Positions 24,465 to 35,256 of a stretch of DNA of 64,000 nt are shown piece by piece. This DNA is from Porphyromonas gingivalis ATCC 33277. GTDB lineage: Bacteria > Bacteroidota > Bacteroidia > Bacteroidales > Porphyromonadaceae. The number at the start of each line of letters is the position of its first letter. Position 1 is the first letter of the stretch. The notes beneath the pieces are model-generated. The model was not told where the DNA came from. It made no database searches and saw nothing but the letters and a program-made list of their open reading frames with translations. The stretch covers positions 62,001 through 126,000 of the forward strand of contig NC_010729.1 in assembly GCF_000010505.1 (NCBI RefSeq), read 5' to 3'. The position numbers and the translations under genes were made by a program.

Positions 24465-25313
24465 CTATTCGTGGTAAGTCCTTCTGAAGAGCGTGGGAGA
24501 AACGCCTGCAACCTTGGTAAACAGCCGTGTGAAGTAGGAGTAATCGTTAAAGCCTAAACTATGTGCAATCTCTTTGATGGAATCTGTAGTATAGACCAAT
24601 TGACGTTTAGCCAACAAAATAATCTCGTTTTGGATATAGTGGCTCACACTTGTCCCCAGAACAGAATTTACAGCTTCATTCAGGTAGGCAACGGTAATGT
24701 TCAGCCGCCCGGCATAGAATGATGGCGAACGTTTGCTTCGGATATTGCTTTCCAACAAATCCCGAAATTCCCATACTATTTCCTTGTGTCTGGTCACTGT
24801 CCCCTGCAATTTGGATTGAGCTATCGTTGCATTTACAATGTTCTCCACGACTAACCCTACAATGACGGTGGTCAGTCGCTGAACGACTGCTTTGGCAGAT
24901 GGATTTTCCATGCCACTCAGTTTGCAGTCAAGAAGTGATAATAATAGTTTCTGTTCCGATATGTCGGATAGTTGTATTTGAGGGCGACCGTATCTCTCAA
25001 GCGTTCGTTTTTCCTCCTTATCCACCAATACCGAGTCGATAACCAGAAATTTTGCAGAAAGATTGGAAGCGTCGATGATACGATGCACCTGCCCGGGTAG
25101 AATGATAGCCAGACTTCCTTTCCCGAAAGTGTATTCCTCGAAATCAATATTCAGACAGCATTGCCCACCCTCTATGAAGCCAAAGAAATAATAATCGTCG
25201 GTATGAGAAAAGGCGTATCTGTCTGAAGATGCCGATGTCCGAGAGATGACGGTCTTCAGATAGACTCCGAAATCTGAGAGTTGTGAACTTCTATGGATGG
25301 GTAACCGAGACAT
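24465..25313 (-). CDS. AraC-family transcriptional regulator
   Basis: The regulator has 282 residues. The N-terminal cupin-like sensing region (residues about 20-130) includes LAIILPGQVHRI, and the C-terminal pair of helix-turn-helix motifs includes FYAGRLNITVAYLNEAV and IKEIAHSLGFNDYSYFTRLFTKVAGVSPTLFRR, the AraC signature. It lies just upstream of the MATE gene on the same strand, so it may control the pump. The inducer is unknown. Confidence 0.9.
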   Translation of the reverse strand: MSRLPIHRSSQLSDFGVYLKTVISRTSASSDRYAFSHTDDYYFFGFIEGGQCCLNIDFEEYTFGKGSLAIILPGQVHRIIDASNLSAKFLVIDSVLVDKEEKRTLERYGRPQIQLSDISEQKLLLSLLDCKLSGMENPSAKAVVQRLTTVIVGLVVENIVNATIAQSKLQGTVTRHKEIVWEFRDLLESNIRSKRSPSFYAGRLNITVAYLNEAVNSVLGTSVSHYIQNEIILLAKRQLVYTTDSIKEIAHSLGFNDYSYFTRLFTKVAGVSPTLFRRTYHE

Positions 25314-25498
25314 ATATCTTTCGGGTATTGTTTTTTGATTATCAGACCTACAAAGTTAATCATAATAATGCAGAATAATGAATTATAAAGTATCTTTTAA
25401 CTCGAACTACACATCAATACGATTAAAAAGAGAACTGATAATATGGAGGTATGGCTCAAGAACCATACCTCTTTTTTGCCACTTCTATCCATATCGAC

Positions 25499-25558
25499 GC
25501 CACAAGTACGCAGTTATTTATAACCTATAACGCACACGGTTTCTTTGGTTTACTTTTG
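25499..25558 (+). promoter_or_regulatory. Shared-box promoter of the DUF3945-topB operon
   Basis: GCCACAAGTACGCAGT (25499-25514) lies 37 bp before TACTTTTG (25551-25558), with a predicted start about 35 nt ahead of the DUF3945 ATG. The -33 region lacks TTTG. The box and spacing match the sites at 38316, 16570 and 13016. Confidence 0.7.
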
Positions 25559-25597
25559 TCCGTGCACCGCTGTTGGTGCCATTAAATACATTATAAT

Positions 25598-26992
25598 ATG
25601 GACGAAAAAATCAAAGACCAAGAAGTCCTTTTGGTCAAGGATCAGAAAGACGAGAATCTCAAAGTCGTCACAGGTACGGACGAGAAAGGCGGACTGAAAA
25701 CCGTTCCGCCCACCGCCGAGCATGAACAGAGCTTCCTGAAGTTCGACAAGCACAGCAATGCTTTGGAAAACTTCCTCTCCAACTTCATGCGTCAGTTCAA
25801 GCATCCCACACCGCTGAACTTCTTCAAAGTCCCCTTTGAGAGTGCCGTTGCCAGCGCACGGGTTCTCTCCGAGATGCTCAAAGCTCCGGAAGTCCCCTCC
25901 AATAAAGAGATGCTGGATTCCGCCCGTGTCAATCCTTCGGACTATGCAGGGGAGCAGAAACAGCCGTTTCAAGGTATTGATCCCGACAAGGTGAAGTGGG
26001 AGCAGTTCGAGCAGATGGGCGTAAGCCGTGAGAGTCTCGAAAAGGGCAAGCATCTTGATGACCTGCTTCAATACAGAAAGACTCCACTTGTTCCCATCAG
26101 TATCAAAATCGGGGAAGTTTCCCTCTACACCGATGCCCGTCTTTCCCTGAAAGCCTCCGGAGACGGTATGTTTATCCCCGTCGTCCACGCCATCCGCAAG
26201 GAGCCGCAATTGGAGCGCGAGTTCTTCGGGCATACCTTCACCGACGAGGACAAGAAAGCCCTCAGAGAAACGGGCAATCTCGGTCGCACCGTGGAGCTGA
26301 CCTTCCCCGGCAAAGATGAGCCGACCCGCAGTTTCGTAAGCATCGACCGCCTGACCAACGACATCATCGCCCTGAGTGCCGACCGGGTACGCATCCCCGA
26401 TGAAATCAAGGGCGTGAAGCTGAGCGATGAGCAGAAAAAGGAGTTGTCGGAAGGCAAGAGTATCTACGTGGAGGGAATGACATCCAAAACGGGAAAGCAC
26501 TTCAATGCCAACCTTCAATTCAATGCCGACAAGCGGTCGATTGAATTTCGTTTCGGCTCTTCCAAGCAGGAACAACGCCAAAGACAAGCTCCCGAAGGAC
26601 AGGAACAAACGGAGCAGAAAGAACTGCGTGTCCCTAAGAAGATGTTGGGACGTTACATCTCTCCCGAAGAGCAAGCGAAACTCAAAGCAGGTCAGACGGT
26701 CTATATGACCGGGCTTATCGACAAGAAGGGAGAGCCTTTCAATGCCTATGTACGTCCGAACTTCGAGAAAAACAAGTTCGACTTCCTCAAATGGAATCCC
26801 GACAAATCCCAAGCCAAAGAAGTTACTCCAGACAATGCTTCCCGCACGCAAGTCGCCGTCAATTCCGAAGGCAAGACCAACGAAGCTACCAAGCATGTGA
26901 AGGAGCCGCTCAAGCAGGGACAGACAGAGCCTACCACGGGGCAGGAACAAAAGCAAGAAGAGAAAAAGCGTTCCAAGGGAATGAAAATGTAA
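25598..26992 (+). CDS. DUF3945 protein (topoisomerase-associated)
   Basis: The protein has 464 residues. The first half is charged (DEKIKDQEVLLVKDQ) and contains a DUF4099-like region. The second half has at least two tandem repeats of a pattern seen as LSDEQKKELSEGKSIYVEGM...KTGKHFNANL and ISPEEQAKLKAGQTVYMTGL...KKGEPFNAYV. The same repeat occurs at the C-terminus of the TopB encoded next. The C-terminal 80 residues are low-complexity and glutamine/lysine-rich. The product probably works with the topoisomerase on element DNA; that role is inferred from the shared repeat and operon. Confidence 0.85.
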   Translation: MDEKIKDQEVLLVKDQKDENLKVVTGTDEKGGLKTVPPTAEHEQSFLKFDKHSNALENFLSNFMRQFKHPTPLNFFKVPFESAVASARVLSEMLKAPEVPSNKEMLDSARVNPSDYAGEQKQPFQGIDPDKVKWEQFEQMGVSRESLEKGKHLDDLLQYRKTPLVPISIKIGEVSLYTDARLSLKASGDGMFIPVVHAIRKEPQLEREFFGHTFTDEDKKALRETGNLGRTVELTFPGKDEPTRSFVSIDRLTNDIIALSADRVRIPDEIKGVKLSDEQKKELSEGKSIYVEGMTSKTGKHFNANLQFNADKRSIEFRFGSSKQEQRQRQAPEGQEQTEQKELRVPKKMLGRYISPEEQAKLKAGQTVYMTGLIDKKGEPFNAYVRPNFEKNKFDFLKWNPDKSQAKEVTPDNASRTQVAVNSEGKTNEATKHVKEPLKQGQTEPTTGQEQKQEEKKRSKGMKM

Positions 26993-27026
26993 TCCGCCAC
27001 CACTAATATCCAAAAAGTAAGAACAA

Positions 27027-29156
27027 ATGAAAGTCATCATAGCAGAAAAGCCGAGCGTAGCTCGTGAAATCGCCCGTGTCGTTCGGGCAACCAACAAGAA
27101 GAATGGTTATATCGAAGGAGGCGGCTATGCCGTCACGTGGGCATTGGGGCACCTGATAACGGCAGCCATGCCCGAAGTTTACGGCATCAAAGGTTTCCAC
27201 AAAGAGAACCTGCCGATTCTTCCTCCCGTCTTTACCCTTATTCCCCGCCAAGTCAGGAGCGGTAAAGGCTACAAGGCAGACCCGAGTGCCGTTGCCCAGC
27301 TCAAAGTCATTGAAAAACTCTTCAAAGCGGCAGAGGGCATTATCGTAGCCACCGATGCAGGAAGGGAAGGTGAGTTGGTCTTCAGGTTCATATACGAGTA
27401 TCTCGGCATTGCCAAACCTTTTGAGCGACTATGGATCAGTTCCTTGACGGACAAAGCCATCAAAGAGGGGCTTGCCCGTCTGCAGAACGGAGCGGCGTAT
27501 GACAATCTCTATTATGCCGCCCGTGCCCGCAGCGAAGCCGACTGGTTAGTGGGCATCAATGCCACCCAAGCCATATCCATTGCGGCAGGAAGAGGCACTT
27601 ACTCCTTGGGCAGGGTACAGACTCCGACCCTCTGTATGGTCTGCTCCCGTTTCTTGGAGCATAAGAAGTTCGAGCCGCAGCCATTCTGGCAACTCAGCCT
27701 TGCCGTAAAGGAGGGGGATGAGAGTTTCCGTTTCTCCTCCGCCGACCGCTGGTTTGATAAGACAGAAGCCACCGCCTTGTATGATAAACTCAAACAGGCT
27801 CCTTATGCCACCGTGGAAACGATTGTACGCAAGGAGGCCAGACAAGAGCCACCGCTTCTGTATGATTTGACCACCTTGCAGAAAGAAGCGAACAGCCGGT
27901 TCGGCTATTCGGCGGAACAGACCCTTTCCTTGGCACAGAGACTCTACGAAAAGGCATACATCACCTATCCACGAACAGGCAGCCGATATGTTCCCGAAGA
28001 TGTCTTTGCCGAAATTCCTGCTATGATAGCCTTTTTGCACGACCATCCCGTCTGGGGTGTCCATGCCCGCCGACTGACCGAACTTAATGCGCATTCGGTG
28101 GACGGCAAGAAAGTGACCGACCACCATGCCCTTCTCATCACGGGCAAGAAGCCGATAGACGTGTTTGGAGACGAGGCGGTCATCTACGATATGATAGCCG
28201 GACGTATGCTCGAAGCCTTCTCCGCCCGTTGCGTGAAGGATATCAGTACGGTTACTGCCGTCTGCGAGGAGGTGAAGTTTATTCTCAAAGGTGAAATCAT
28301 CAAGGAAGAGGGATGGCGTTCCATCCTCAAAAACAGCAGGAAAAAAGACAAGGAGCAGGCGGAAGCCGAAGAACGGGAAAGTCGGGAGAATGGAGAAGGC
28401 ATCATCATTCCCCAATGGGAGGAAGGCGGACAGCTTCCGCTCTGTGCCTGTTCGCTGGCACAAGGAACGACCAAGCCCAAGCCCCTGCACACGGAAAGTT
28501 CGCTGTTGGCAGCGATGGAGACGGCGGGCAAAGAGTTGGAGGACGAAGAATTGCGTGCGCAGTTCAAGGATTGCGGTATCGGCACGCCCGCTACCCGTGC
28601 CGCCATCATCGAAACTCTCTTTGCACGCGAGTACATGGTGCGCCAAAAGAAGTCGCTCGTCCCTACTGAGAAAGGACTTGCCGTCTATTCCATCGTTAGG
28701 GAAATGAAAATCGGTAATGCCGAGATGACCGGACAGTGGGAAGCGGACTTGGCGAAAATCGAACGGGGAGAATTGAAAGAGCGGGACTTCCGCAAGGGCA
28801 TCGAAAGCTATGCCACACAGATTACCGACGAACTGCTCTCTTCCAAAATCCTCTTCCCCAAGAAACAGAGCGACATCCATTGCCCCAAATGCGGTAAAGG
28901 AACACTGGTCTTCTATCCCCGATGTGCCAAATGTTCCGATCCCAATTGCGGGCTGACGCTTTTCCGTAGCGTGGCAGGCAAAAACCTCACGGACGAGCAA
29001 CTGACGCAATTGGCGGTGAACGGGGAGACAGGTATCATCAAGGGCTTCACCTCCAAAGCGGGCAAGAGCTTCGAGGCTTCTCTCTCCTTGGACGGAGAGT
29101 TCAAGACGGTCTTTGTCTTCCCCGAACGCAAGAAACCGGGCAAATCCCGAAGGTAA
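27027..29156 (+). CDS. topB: DNA topoisomerase III (element-encoded)
   Basis: The enzyme has 709 residues. The Toprim domain opens with VIIAEKPSVAREIA and has DAGREGELVFR. The type IA core follows, with Y314 in YITYPRTG as the active-site tyrosine, and GIGTPATRAAIIE. The C-terminal zinc site has CPKCGKG...CAKC...CG. The final residues (LTDEQLTQLAVNGETGIIKGF...KAGKSFEASL) form the topoisomerase C-terminal repeat that also appears in the preceding DUF3945 gene. It should decatenate or relax single-stranded regions during transfer or element replication. The gap to the previous gene is 34 nt. Confidence 0.95.
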   Translation: MKVIIAEKPSVAREIARVVRATNKKNGYIEGGGYAVTWALGHLITAAMPEVYGIKGFHKENLPILPPVFTLIPRQVRSGKGYKADPSAVAQLKVIEKLFKAAEGIIVATDAGREGELVFRFIYEYLGIAKPFERLWISSLTDKAIKEGLARLQNGAAYDNLYYAARARSEADWLVGINATQAISIAAGRGTYSLGRVQTPTLCMVCSRFLEHKKFEPQPFWQLSLAVKEGDESFRFSSADRWFDKTEATALYDKLKQAPYATVETIVRKEARQEPPLLYDLTTLQKEANSRFGYSAEQTLSLAQRLYEKAYITYPRTGSRYVPEDVFAEIPAMIAFLHDHPVWGVHARRLTELNAHSVDGKKVTDHHALLITGKKPIDVFGDEAVIYDMIAGRMLEAFSARCVKDISTVTAVCEEVKFILKGEIIKEEGWRSILKNSRKKDKEQAEAEERESRENGEGIIIPQWEEGGQLPLCACSLAQGTTKPKPLHTESSLLAAMETAGKELEDEELRAQFKDCGIGTPATRAAIIETLFAREYMVRQKKSLVPTEKGLAVYSIVREMKIGNAEMTGQWEADLAKIERGELKERDFRKGIESYATQITDELLSSKILFPKKQSDIHCPKCGKGTLVFYPRCAKCSDPNCGLTLFRSVAGKNLTDEQLTQLAVNGETGIIKGFTSKAGKSFEASLSLDGEFKTVFVFPERKKPGKSRR

Positions 29157-29236
29157 ATCCCCGTAAATTGCTAATTTTGCCACTGAATGATGCGGTCATA
29201 AACAATCATCTTGTTTTTACTGCGGATTTTAGTGGT

Positions 29237-29262
29237 GGCACTCGGCGGGGACGTCGAGTGCC
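29237..29262. terminator. Hairpin after topB
   Basis: GGCACTCG (29237-29244) pairs with CGAGTGCC (29255-29262) around a 10-nt loop, 34 nt ahead of the DUF1896 gene. The T-run is short (TTTG), so read-through is likely; it could reduce expression of downstream genes. Confidence 0.5.
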
Positions 29263-29295
29263 TTTGCATTATATACCTCACTAAAATCATTCAAA

Positions 29296-29727
29296 ATGAC
29301 AGCCATTCATTTTTCATACTACGAGCTTTCCCTGCTCGCTTTTCTTCGGGAAAGCCATCCCGAAAAAGCCGATGACATCCCTTTTGTCAAAGAACGTGCG
29401 GCAGGTGCTTCCGAAGCCTATGCCGAAGCCTTCAATGCCGGACTTCCCATAGCCGAATGTATTGGCATCGCTAACAATACGCTCTATGCGGGTCTGCACT
29501 TTTCCCGCCACGATACCATCTCTTCCGTTCTTTGGAACGAGTTCTCTGCTGAAGTGCCGCTTGAAGCTGTCAGGGAGACCGCCATCCGCCTGCGCCCGCT
29601 CTTAGAAAGCATCTTCGCCAAGTATCCTATTTCGGACGAGTTCGCCTATATGCCCGAATACAACTCCCTCTATACGGAGATTACGGGTTTTGTCCAACTA
29701 AAACTGGAAGAAGATGGCATACTATAA
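29296..29727 (+). CDS. DUF1896 protein
   Basis: The 143-residue protein is helical and acidic, with [20 protein letters not shown] near the N-terminus and [26 protein letters not shown] in the middle, as in DUF1896 proteins of Bacteroides conjugative elements. It overlaps the giant methylase/helicase gene by 14 nt, a strong sign of translational coupling. No catalytic motif is seen; the function is unknown. Confidence 0.85.
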   Translation: MTAIHFSYYELSLLAFLRESHPEKADDIPFVKERAAGASEAYAEAFNAGLPIAECIGIANNTLYAGLHFSRHDTISSVLWNEFSAEVPLEAVRETAIRLRPLLESIFAKYPISDEFAYMPEYNSLYTEITGFVQLKLEEDGIL

Positions 29728-32700
29728 CAAGAAGGAGCATCTAAGGGCGAACATAGAAGCCATAAAGACCATCTTTGCCCTGCATCGGGAACAACGCACG
29801 GCAACGGAGGAGGAAATGGAGGTGTTGCGGGCTTATACGGGCTTCGGCGCATTGAAGTGTATTCTTTCTCCTGCAAACACGATGGAGGACATCGCCCGAT
29901 GGAACAAGTCGGAGTTGGAGCTATTCCCCTTGGTGATGGAACTGCATCGCACCATTCGGGATAACACCACCTCCGAATCGCAATACAAGAACTATATGCA
30001 GAGCCTGAAGAACTCCGTGATGACCGCTTTCTATACTCCTGCACCCGTAGTACGGGAGATTGCCGCTTCCTTACGGGAGGCAGGCATCGTCCCCCAACGC
30101 ATCCTTGACCCTTCGGCAGGAATGGGCGAGTTCATCCGCTCTTTTGACGGCATTGCAGCCGAAGGACATACAACTTTCGGTTTCGAGAAAGACATCCTTA
30201 CGGGACAGATGCTCTCCGCTCTGCATCCCGAAGACAAGATACGCATCCGAGGTTTCGAGGAAATCGAATCCAAGCTCGGAGGTTATTTCGATGTGGTCAG
30301 CAGCAACATTCCTTTCGGAGATGTGGCCGTCTTCGACCCTGTTTTCAGCAAGACGGACGAACCTGCCCGAAAGGTCGCCCGCATGTCCCTGCATAATTAC
30401 TTTTTCATCAAGGGTGTGGATATGCTCCGCGAGGGTGGTGTGTTGGCATTTATTACCTCGCAAGGAGTTATGAACGCACCAACGAACGAGCCTGTAAGGG
30501 AGTGGCTGATGAACCATACCCGCCTTATTTCGGCGGTTCGCCTTCCTAATAATCTCTTCTCGGAAAATGCAGGGACGGAAGTGGGTAGTGACCTTATCGT
30601 CCTGCAAAAGCAGAGCAATAAGACAAGTCTTACCGAAGAGGAAAAGCGTTTCATCAAGAGCGAGAAACGCCCCAGCGGAGTATTATTCAACACCTATCTG
30701 CGAAGTATGTCACAAATCGTACATACCGAATGGAAGCAGGACACCGACCCTTACGGCAAGCCCGCCATCCTGTTCCATCACGAGGGCGGAGCGGACGGCA
30801 TCGCCACCGATATGGGAAAAATCCTGCGGGCGGATTTAGCCAAACGCTTGGATATGGCATTGTACCAAAAGCATATCTCCATTCAGGAGCAGCCCAAAGT
30901 TGCCGTTTCTCCCGAAGTCAAGCAGGAAGAAGCAACGCTTACGCCTGCCGCCTCGACAGAGGAGCAACCGCACCAAAAGGCGGTGCAGCCGAGAGAGGAA
31001 CAGCCTGTGGAGCAAGCCCGAAGCAGTGTCACACCACAGGTACAACTGCTCGACCTTTTCGGCAATGTTATCCCGGAAGAAAAGCCCAAACGTAAAGCTG
31101 CCACAAAACAGAAGCCTGTCGCTTCACCTCCCCCATTTTCCGAGGCTTCCCAAAGCGGCGAGACGGCACACGGACTGGAAGACACGAACGATCTGTGGTG
31201 GCAACAGGACAAGGAGAAAGGGATGCAGCAGCGTCCCTATGAGGGCTTATGGCACGAACACCTCAAAGAGGGGTCTTTGCTGGCTTCGGACTTTCAGGTC
31301 GGAATGCTTGTCCGTGATATGGAGGACAACCGCATGTTCCAGCCCATAGACCTCCCGTTCCAAGAACGACAGAAAATGTTGCTCTACATAGACCTGCGGG
31401 ATGCCTACCACGCCCTCTATGATTATGAAGCGGAACGCAAGGTGGCGAATGAATCCCTGCGACAGAACCTCAATGAACTGTACGACCGTTTCGTGCGGCA
31501 GTACGGACATTTGAACGACCGCAAGAACCACGAGCAGATCCTGATGGATGCCGGTGGCAGGGAAATCCTCTTCTTGGAACGGAAGGTGGATAAAGAAACG
31601 CTCAAAGCCGATATTTTCCATCAGCCCGTTTCTTTCAGCCTGCACGAAGTGACAGAGGTGGGCAATGCCCAAGAGGCGCTCTCGGCTTCACTCAATAAAT
31701 TCGGAGCGGTGGACATCGAGTATATGCTCTCTTTGCTTCCTGACATCTCCGAAGAAGAGATGCTCTTCGAGCTGCACGACAGGATTTACTACAATCCTTT
31801 GGAGGGAGAGTATGAAATCGCCGAGAAGTTCATATCGGGCAATGTGGTTGCCGCTTCGGAGCGTATCGGACAATATCTATTGGAGCATCCGGAGGACACA
31901 AGGGCGCAAGCCTCCTTGCAGGCACTGAAGGATGCCATTCCCGAACCGATACCCTTCGTGGACTTGGATTTCAACTTCGGGGAGCGATGGATTCCCGTAA
32001 ATCTCTACTCAGACTATGCCTCGTACCTCTTCGACACGGAGGTGATGATACGCTACAATTCAAGTGCGGACGAATACTCTGTGGAGGCACGGATGCACAA
32101 TGCCAATATCTGGGACAGGTTCTGTGTACGGGGGCAACATCGTCGCTACGACGGCATTGCCCTGATGAAGCACGCCCTGCTGAATACAACGCCCGACATC
32201 ACCAAGAAAATCATGGTCGGCGACAAGGAGGTCAAGGTACGGGACACGGAAGCCATACAGATGGCAAACGCTAAAATCGATGAGATACGAAACGGCTTCA
32301 CCGATTGGCTGAACGAGCAAAGCGATGAGTTCAAGCAGCGGTTGGAGAAACTCTACAATGACACTTTCAATTGTTTTGTGCGTCCCCAGTATGATGGTTC
32401 CCATCAGACATTCCCCGACCTCAACCTGAAAGGCTTGGGCATCGAAAGCCTGTACGATAGTCAGAAAGATGCCGTGTGGATGCTCAAACTCAATGGAGGA
32501 GGGATCTGCGACCATCAGGTGGGGGCAGGAAAGACGCTTATCATGTGTACCGCAGCTTATGAGATGAAGCGGCTCGGCTTGGCGAACAAGCCGATGATAC
32601 TCGCTCTCAAAGCCAACGTGCAGGAGATAGCACAGACCTTCCAAACGGCTTACCCGAATGCCAAGCTGCTCTATCCGGGCAAGAACGATTTCACGCCCGA

Positions 32701-35200
32701 TAAGCGGCAGCGGATTTTCCACGACATCAAGAACAACAACTGGGACTGCATTGTCCTTACGCACGACCAATTCGGTATGATACCGCAGTCGGACGAGATA
32801 CAGCAGAAAATCCTTCAGGACGAGTTAGACAGCGTGGAAGAGAACTTGGAGGTTCTGCGTCAGCAGGGACACAGTATTTCCCGTGCAATGGAGAAAGGAC
32901 TTGTCAAGCGGCAGATGAACTTGCAGGCGAAGCTGGATGAAATCAAGTTCAAGATAGAGAACCGCAAGGACGATGTAGTGGATTTCAAGACGATGGGCAT
33001 CGACCACCTTTTCGTGGACGAGTCGCATACGTTCAAGAACCTGATGTTCAACACCCGCCACGACAGAGTGGCAGGATTGGGCAACAGCGAGGGCAGCCAA
33101 AGAGCCTTGAATATGCTCTTTGCCATCCGAACCATTCAGGAGCGGACGGGGAAAGACTTGGGAGCCACCTTCCTTTCGGGGACGACCATATCGAACTCAC
33201 TCACGGAGTTGTACTTGCTGTTTAAGTATCTGCGTCCCCAAGCCCTTGAAGCACAGAACATCAAGACCTTTGACGCGTGGGCTGCCATCTTCGCCAAGAA
33301 GTCGGTGGACTATGAGTTTTCTGTTACCAATGAGATTGTACAGAAGGAGCGTTTCCGTTATTTCATCAAGGTGCCGGAGTTGGCGGCGTTCTACGCTCAA
33401 ATCACCGATTATCGGACGGCAAAGGACATCGGCATAGACCGCCCCGAAAAGAATGAGATTATGCACAACATACCGCCTACACCCGAACAGGAGGAGTTCA
33501 TCGCCAAATTGGTGGAGTTTGCCAAGACGGGCAATGCGGAGTTGCTCGGACGCGCACCGCTCTCCGAAAGGGAAGAGAAAGCCAAGATGCTCATAGCCAC
33601 TGATATGGCAAGGAAGATGAGCTTGGATCTGAGGCTCATTGACCCCGACAAGTACGGAGATCATGTGGATAACAAGGCTTCCCACTGTGCCGCCAAGATT
33701 GCGGAGTACTACCGGAAGTTCAATGAGCAGAAAGGAACGCAGTTCGTGTTCAGTGACCTCGGTACCTACAAGCCCGGAGAATGGAATCCCTACTCGGAAA
33801 TCAAGAGAAAGTTGGTGGAAGACCACGGTATCCCCGCTCAGGAGATACGCTTCATTCAGGAAGCCAAGACCGACAAGGCACGAAAGACGCTCATCGCGGG
33901 AATGAATGAAGGTTCAATTCGAGTGCTTTTCGGTTCTACGAGTATGCTCGGTACGGGTGTGAACGCCCAGAAGCGTGCTGTCGCTATCCATCATTTGGAC
34001 ACACCGTGGCGTCCTTCTGACTTAGAGCAAAGGGATGGACGAGCCGTGCGTAAGGGAAATGAGATAGCCAAACTCTATGCAGACAATAAGGTGGATGTTA
34101 TCATCTATGCGGTGGAAAAATCGCTTGACAGTTATAAATTCAATTTGCTGCACAACAAGCAACTTTTCATTGAACAACTTAAAAACAACCGTATGGGCAG
34201 CCGTACCATTGATGAGGGGAGTATGGACGAGAAGTCGGGAATGAATTTTTCCGAGTATGTCGCCATCCTCTCAGGAAATACCGACCTGCTGGAAAAGGCA
34301 AAATTGGAAAAGAAGATTGCCGGCTTGGACAGTGAACGGCAGGCGTTCATTCGCAGTAAGTCATCCTCCCGAAGCCGATTGGACGAAGTTGTACGGACGG
34401 TGGACGGAAACAAGGAACTGATTGCCCGTTTCCAAAGTGACTGGGATTTGTACCAAAGCCGTGTGCAGAAAGACAAGGAGGGTAACATCCTCAACCCGAT
34501 AACGCTCAAAGGGGAAGAAGGAAGCGCCCCGAAACGCATTGCCGCCAAGCTCGCGGAAATCAACGAGAAAGCCTGCACACGGGGAGAGTATTTCAATATC
34601 GGAACGCTCTACGGGTTTAATCTTGTGGTCAAGACGGAATCCTCCTCCAAAGACCTTTTCGACCTTTCACAGAACAAGTTCTTCGTGATGGGAGAAAGTG
34701 GAATGAAGTACAGCTACAACAACGGCAGGATTGCGGCAGACCCGCAACTCGCCAGTATGAATTTCCTGAACGCCTTGGAGAAGATACCCGGCTTGATTGA
34801 GAAGTTTAAGGCGGACACGGAAAAGATAGCCAAGGATATTCCTGTTTTGCAAGAGGTCGTGAACGGATCTTGGAAGAAGGAAGAGCAGCTCAAAGACCTC
34901 AAAACGGAACTTGCTGCCCTTGACCGAAAAATACAGCTCTCTCTAAAGCCCATTGAGCAGTCGGAGAGTACGCAAGAGGAAGTGGAAATGATGCAGGATG
35001 GCGAAAGAAAGGCGGAAGAATTGGAACGGTCACGTCCGATTGAGCCGACTGTCGCCGCCCCCTCCGTCAGCACCTCTGCGGCTCAAACCGACAGACCGTT
35101 GGAAAGCAGCGGGCAGAGTATCTCCGCTACACAGCCCTCTATGGACGGACTGCCGCCGTCTCTGGCAGAAAAGGTGTTCGTTGTCAGACCGAAGATATAA
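29714..35200 (+). CDS. Giant N6-adenine methylase-like / SNF2-type helicase fusion protein
   Basis: The protein has 1,828 residues. An N-terminal methyltransferase-like domain has YTP (108), the SAM motif DPSAGMGEF (132-140), and SNIPFG (197-202) in place of the usual NPPF/Y catalytic motif. A long linker (about 400-900, glutamine-rich near 390-470) leads to a superfamily 2 helicase. This has [11 protein letters not shown] (about 935), DESHTFKN (about 1101), [14 protein letters not shown] and [11 protein letters not shown] (about 1410-1450). Coiled-coil and low-complexity sequence end the protein. The family is widespread in Bacteroidetes transfer elements. It could protect or process incoming element DNA; this is inference. 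Confidence 0.9.
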   Translation: MAYYNKKEHLRANIEAIKTIFALHREQRTATEEEMEVLRAYTGFGALKCILSPANTMEDIARWNKSELELFPLVMELHRTIRDNTTSESQYKNYMQSLKNSVMTAFYTPAPVVREIAASLREAGIVPQRILDPSAGMGEFIRSFDGIAAEGHTTFGFEKDILTGQMLSALHPEDKIRIRGFEEIESKLGGYFDVVSSNIPFGDVAVFDPVFSKTDEPARKVARMSLHNYFFIKGVDMLREGGVLAFITSQGVMNAPTNEPVREWLMNHTRLISAVRLPNNLFSENAGTEVGSDLIVLQKQSNKTSLTEEEKRFIKSEKRPSGVLFNTYLRSMSQIVHTEWKQDTDPYGKPAILFHHEGGADGIATDMGKILRADLAKRLDMALYQKHISIQEQPKVAVSPEVKQEEATLTPAASTEEQPHQKAVQPREEQPVEQARSSVTPQVQLLDLFGNVIPEEKPKRKAATKQKPVASPPPFSEASQSGETAHGLEDTNDLWWQQDKEKGMQQRPYEGLWHEHLKEGSLLASDFQVGMLVRDMEDNRMFQPIDLPFQERQKMLLYIDLRDAYHALYDYEAERKVANESLRQNLNELYDRFVRQYGHLNDRKNHEQILMDAGGREILFLERKVDKETLKADIFHQPVSFSLHEVTEVGNAQEALSASLNKFGAVDIEYMLSLLPDISEEEMLFELHDRIYYNPLEGEYEIAEKFISGNVVAASERIGQYLLEHPEDTRAQASLQALKDAIPEPIPFVDLDFNFGERWIPVNLYSDYASYLFDTEVMIRYNSSADEYSVEARMHNANIWDRFCVRGQHRRYDGIALMKHALLNTTPDITKKIMVGDKEVKVRDTEAIQMANAKIDEIRNGFTDWLNEQSDEFKQRLEKLYNDTFNCFVRPQYDGSHQTFPDLNLKGLGIESLYDSQKDAVWMLKLNGGGICDHQVGAGKTLIMCTAAYEMKRLGLANKPMILALKANVQEIAQTFQTAYPNAKLLYPGKNDFTPDKRQRIFHDIKNNNWDCIVLTHDQFGMIPQSDEIQQKILQDELDSVEENLEVLRQQGHSISRAMEKGLVKRQMNLQAKLDEIKFKIENRKDDVVDFKTMGIDHLFVDESHTFKNLMFNTRHDRVAGLGNSEGSQRALNMLFAIRTIQERTGKDLGATFLSGTTISNSLTELYLLFKYLRPQALEAQNIKTFDAWAAIFAKKSVDYEFSVTNEIVQKERFRYFIKVPELAAFYAQITDYRTAKDIGIDRPEKNEIMHNIPPTPEQEEFIAKLVEFAKTGNAELLGRAPLSEREEKAKMLIATDMARKMSLDLRLIDPDKYGDHVDNKASHCAAKIAEYYRKFNEQKGTQFVFSDLGTYKPGEWNPYSEIKRKLVEDHGIPAQEIRFIQEAKTDKARKTLIAGMNEGSIRVLFGSTSMLGTGVNAQKRAVAIHHLDTPWRPSDLEQRDGRAVRKGNEIAKLYADNKVDVIIYAVEKSLDSYKFNLLHNKQLFIEQLKNNRMGSRTIDEGSMDEKSGMNFSEYVAILSGNTDLLEKAKLEKKIAGLDSERQAFIRSKSSSRSRLDEVVRTVDGNKELIARFQSDWDLYQSRVQKDKEGNILNPITLKGEEGSAPKRIAAKLAEINEKACTRGEYFNIGTLYGFNLVVKTESSSKDLFDLSQNKFFVMGESGMKYSYNNGRIAADPQLASMNFLNALEKIPGLIEKFKADTEKIAKDIPVLQEVVNGSWKKEEQLKDLKTELAALDRKIQLSLKPIEQSESTQEEVEMMQDGERKAEELERSRPIEPTVAAPSVSTSAAQTDRPLESSGQSISATQPSMDGLPPSLAEKVFVVRPKI

Positions 35201-35203
35201 AAC

Positions 35204-35241
35204 AAAAGGACGAACTACATATTGTTGTAATTCGTCCTTTT
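35204..35241. terminator. Bidirectional terminator
   Basis: AAAAGGACGAA (35204-35214) pairs perfectly with TTCGTCCTTTT (35231-35241). It lies between the convergent methylase/helicase and GHKL genes and is flanked by A and T tracts suited to termination on both strands. Confidence 0.85.
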
Positions 35242-35256
35242 AGAATTTATACCATT

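Noticed and set aside
25550-27097. Long minus-strand open frame of 515 codons
   Set aside because: It is fully antisense to the DUF3945 gene and the start of topB, has no domain I recognise, and follows from the codon bias of the real genes.
27546-29183. Long minus-strand open frame of 545 codons
   Set aside because: It mirrors topB, which has clear catalytic motifs; the antisense product is featureless.
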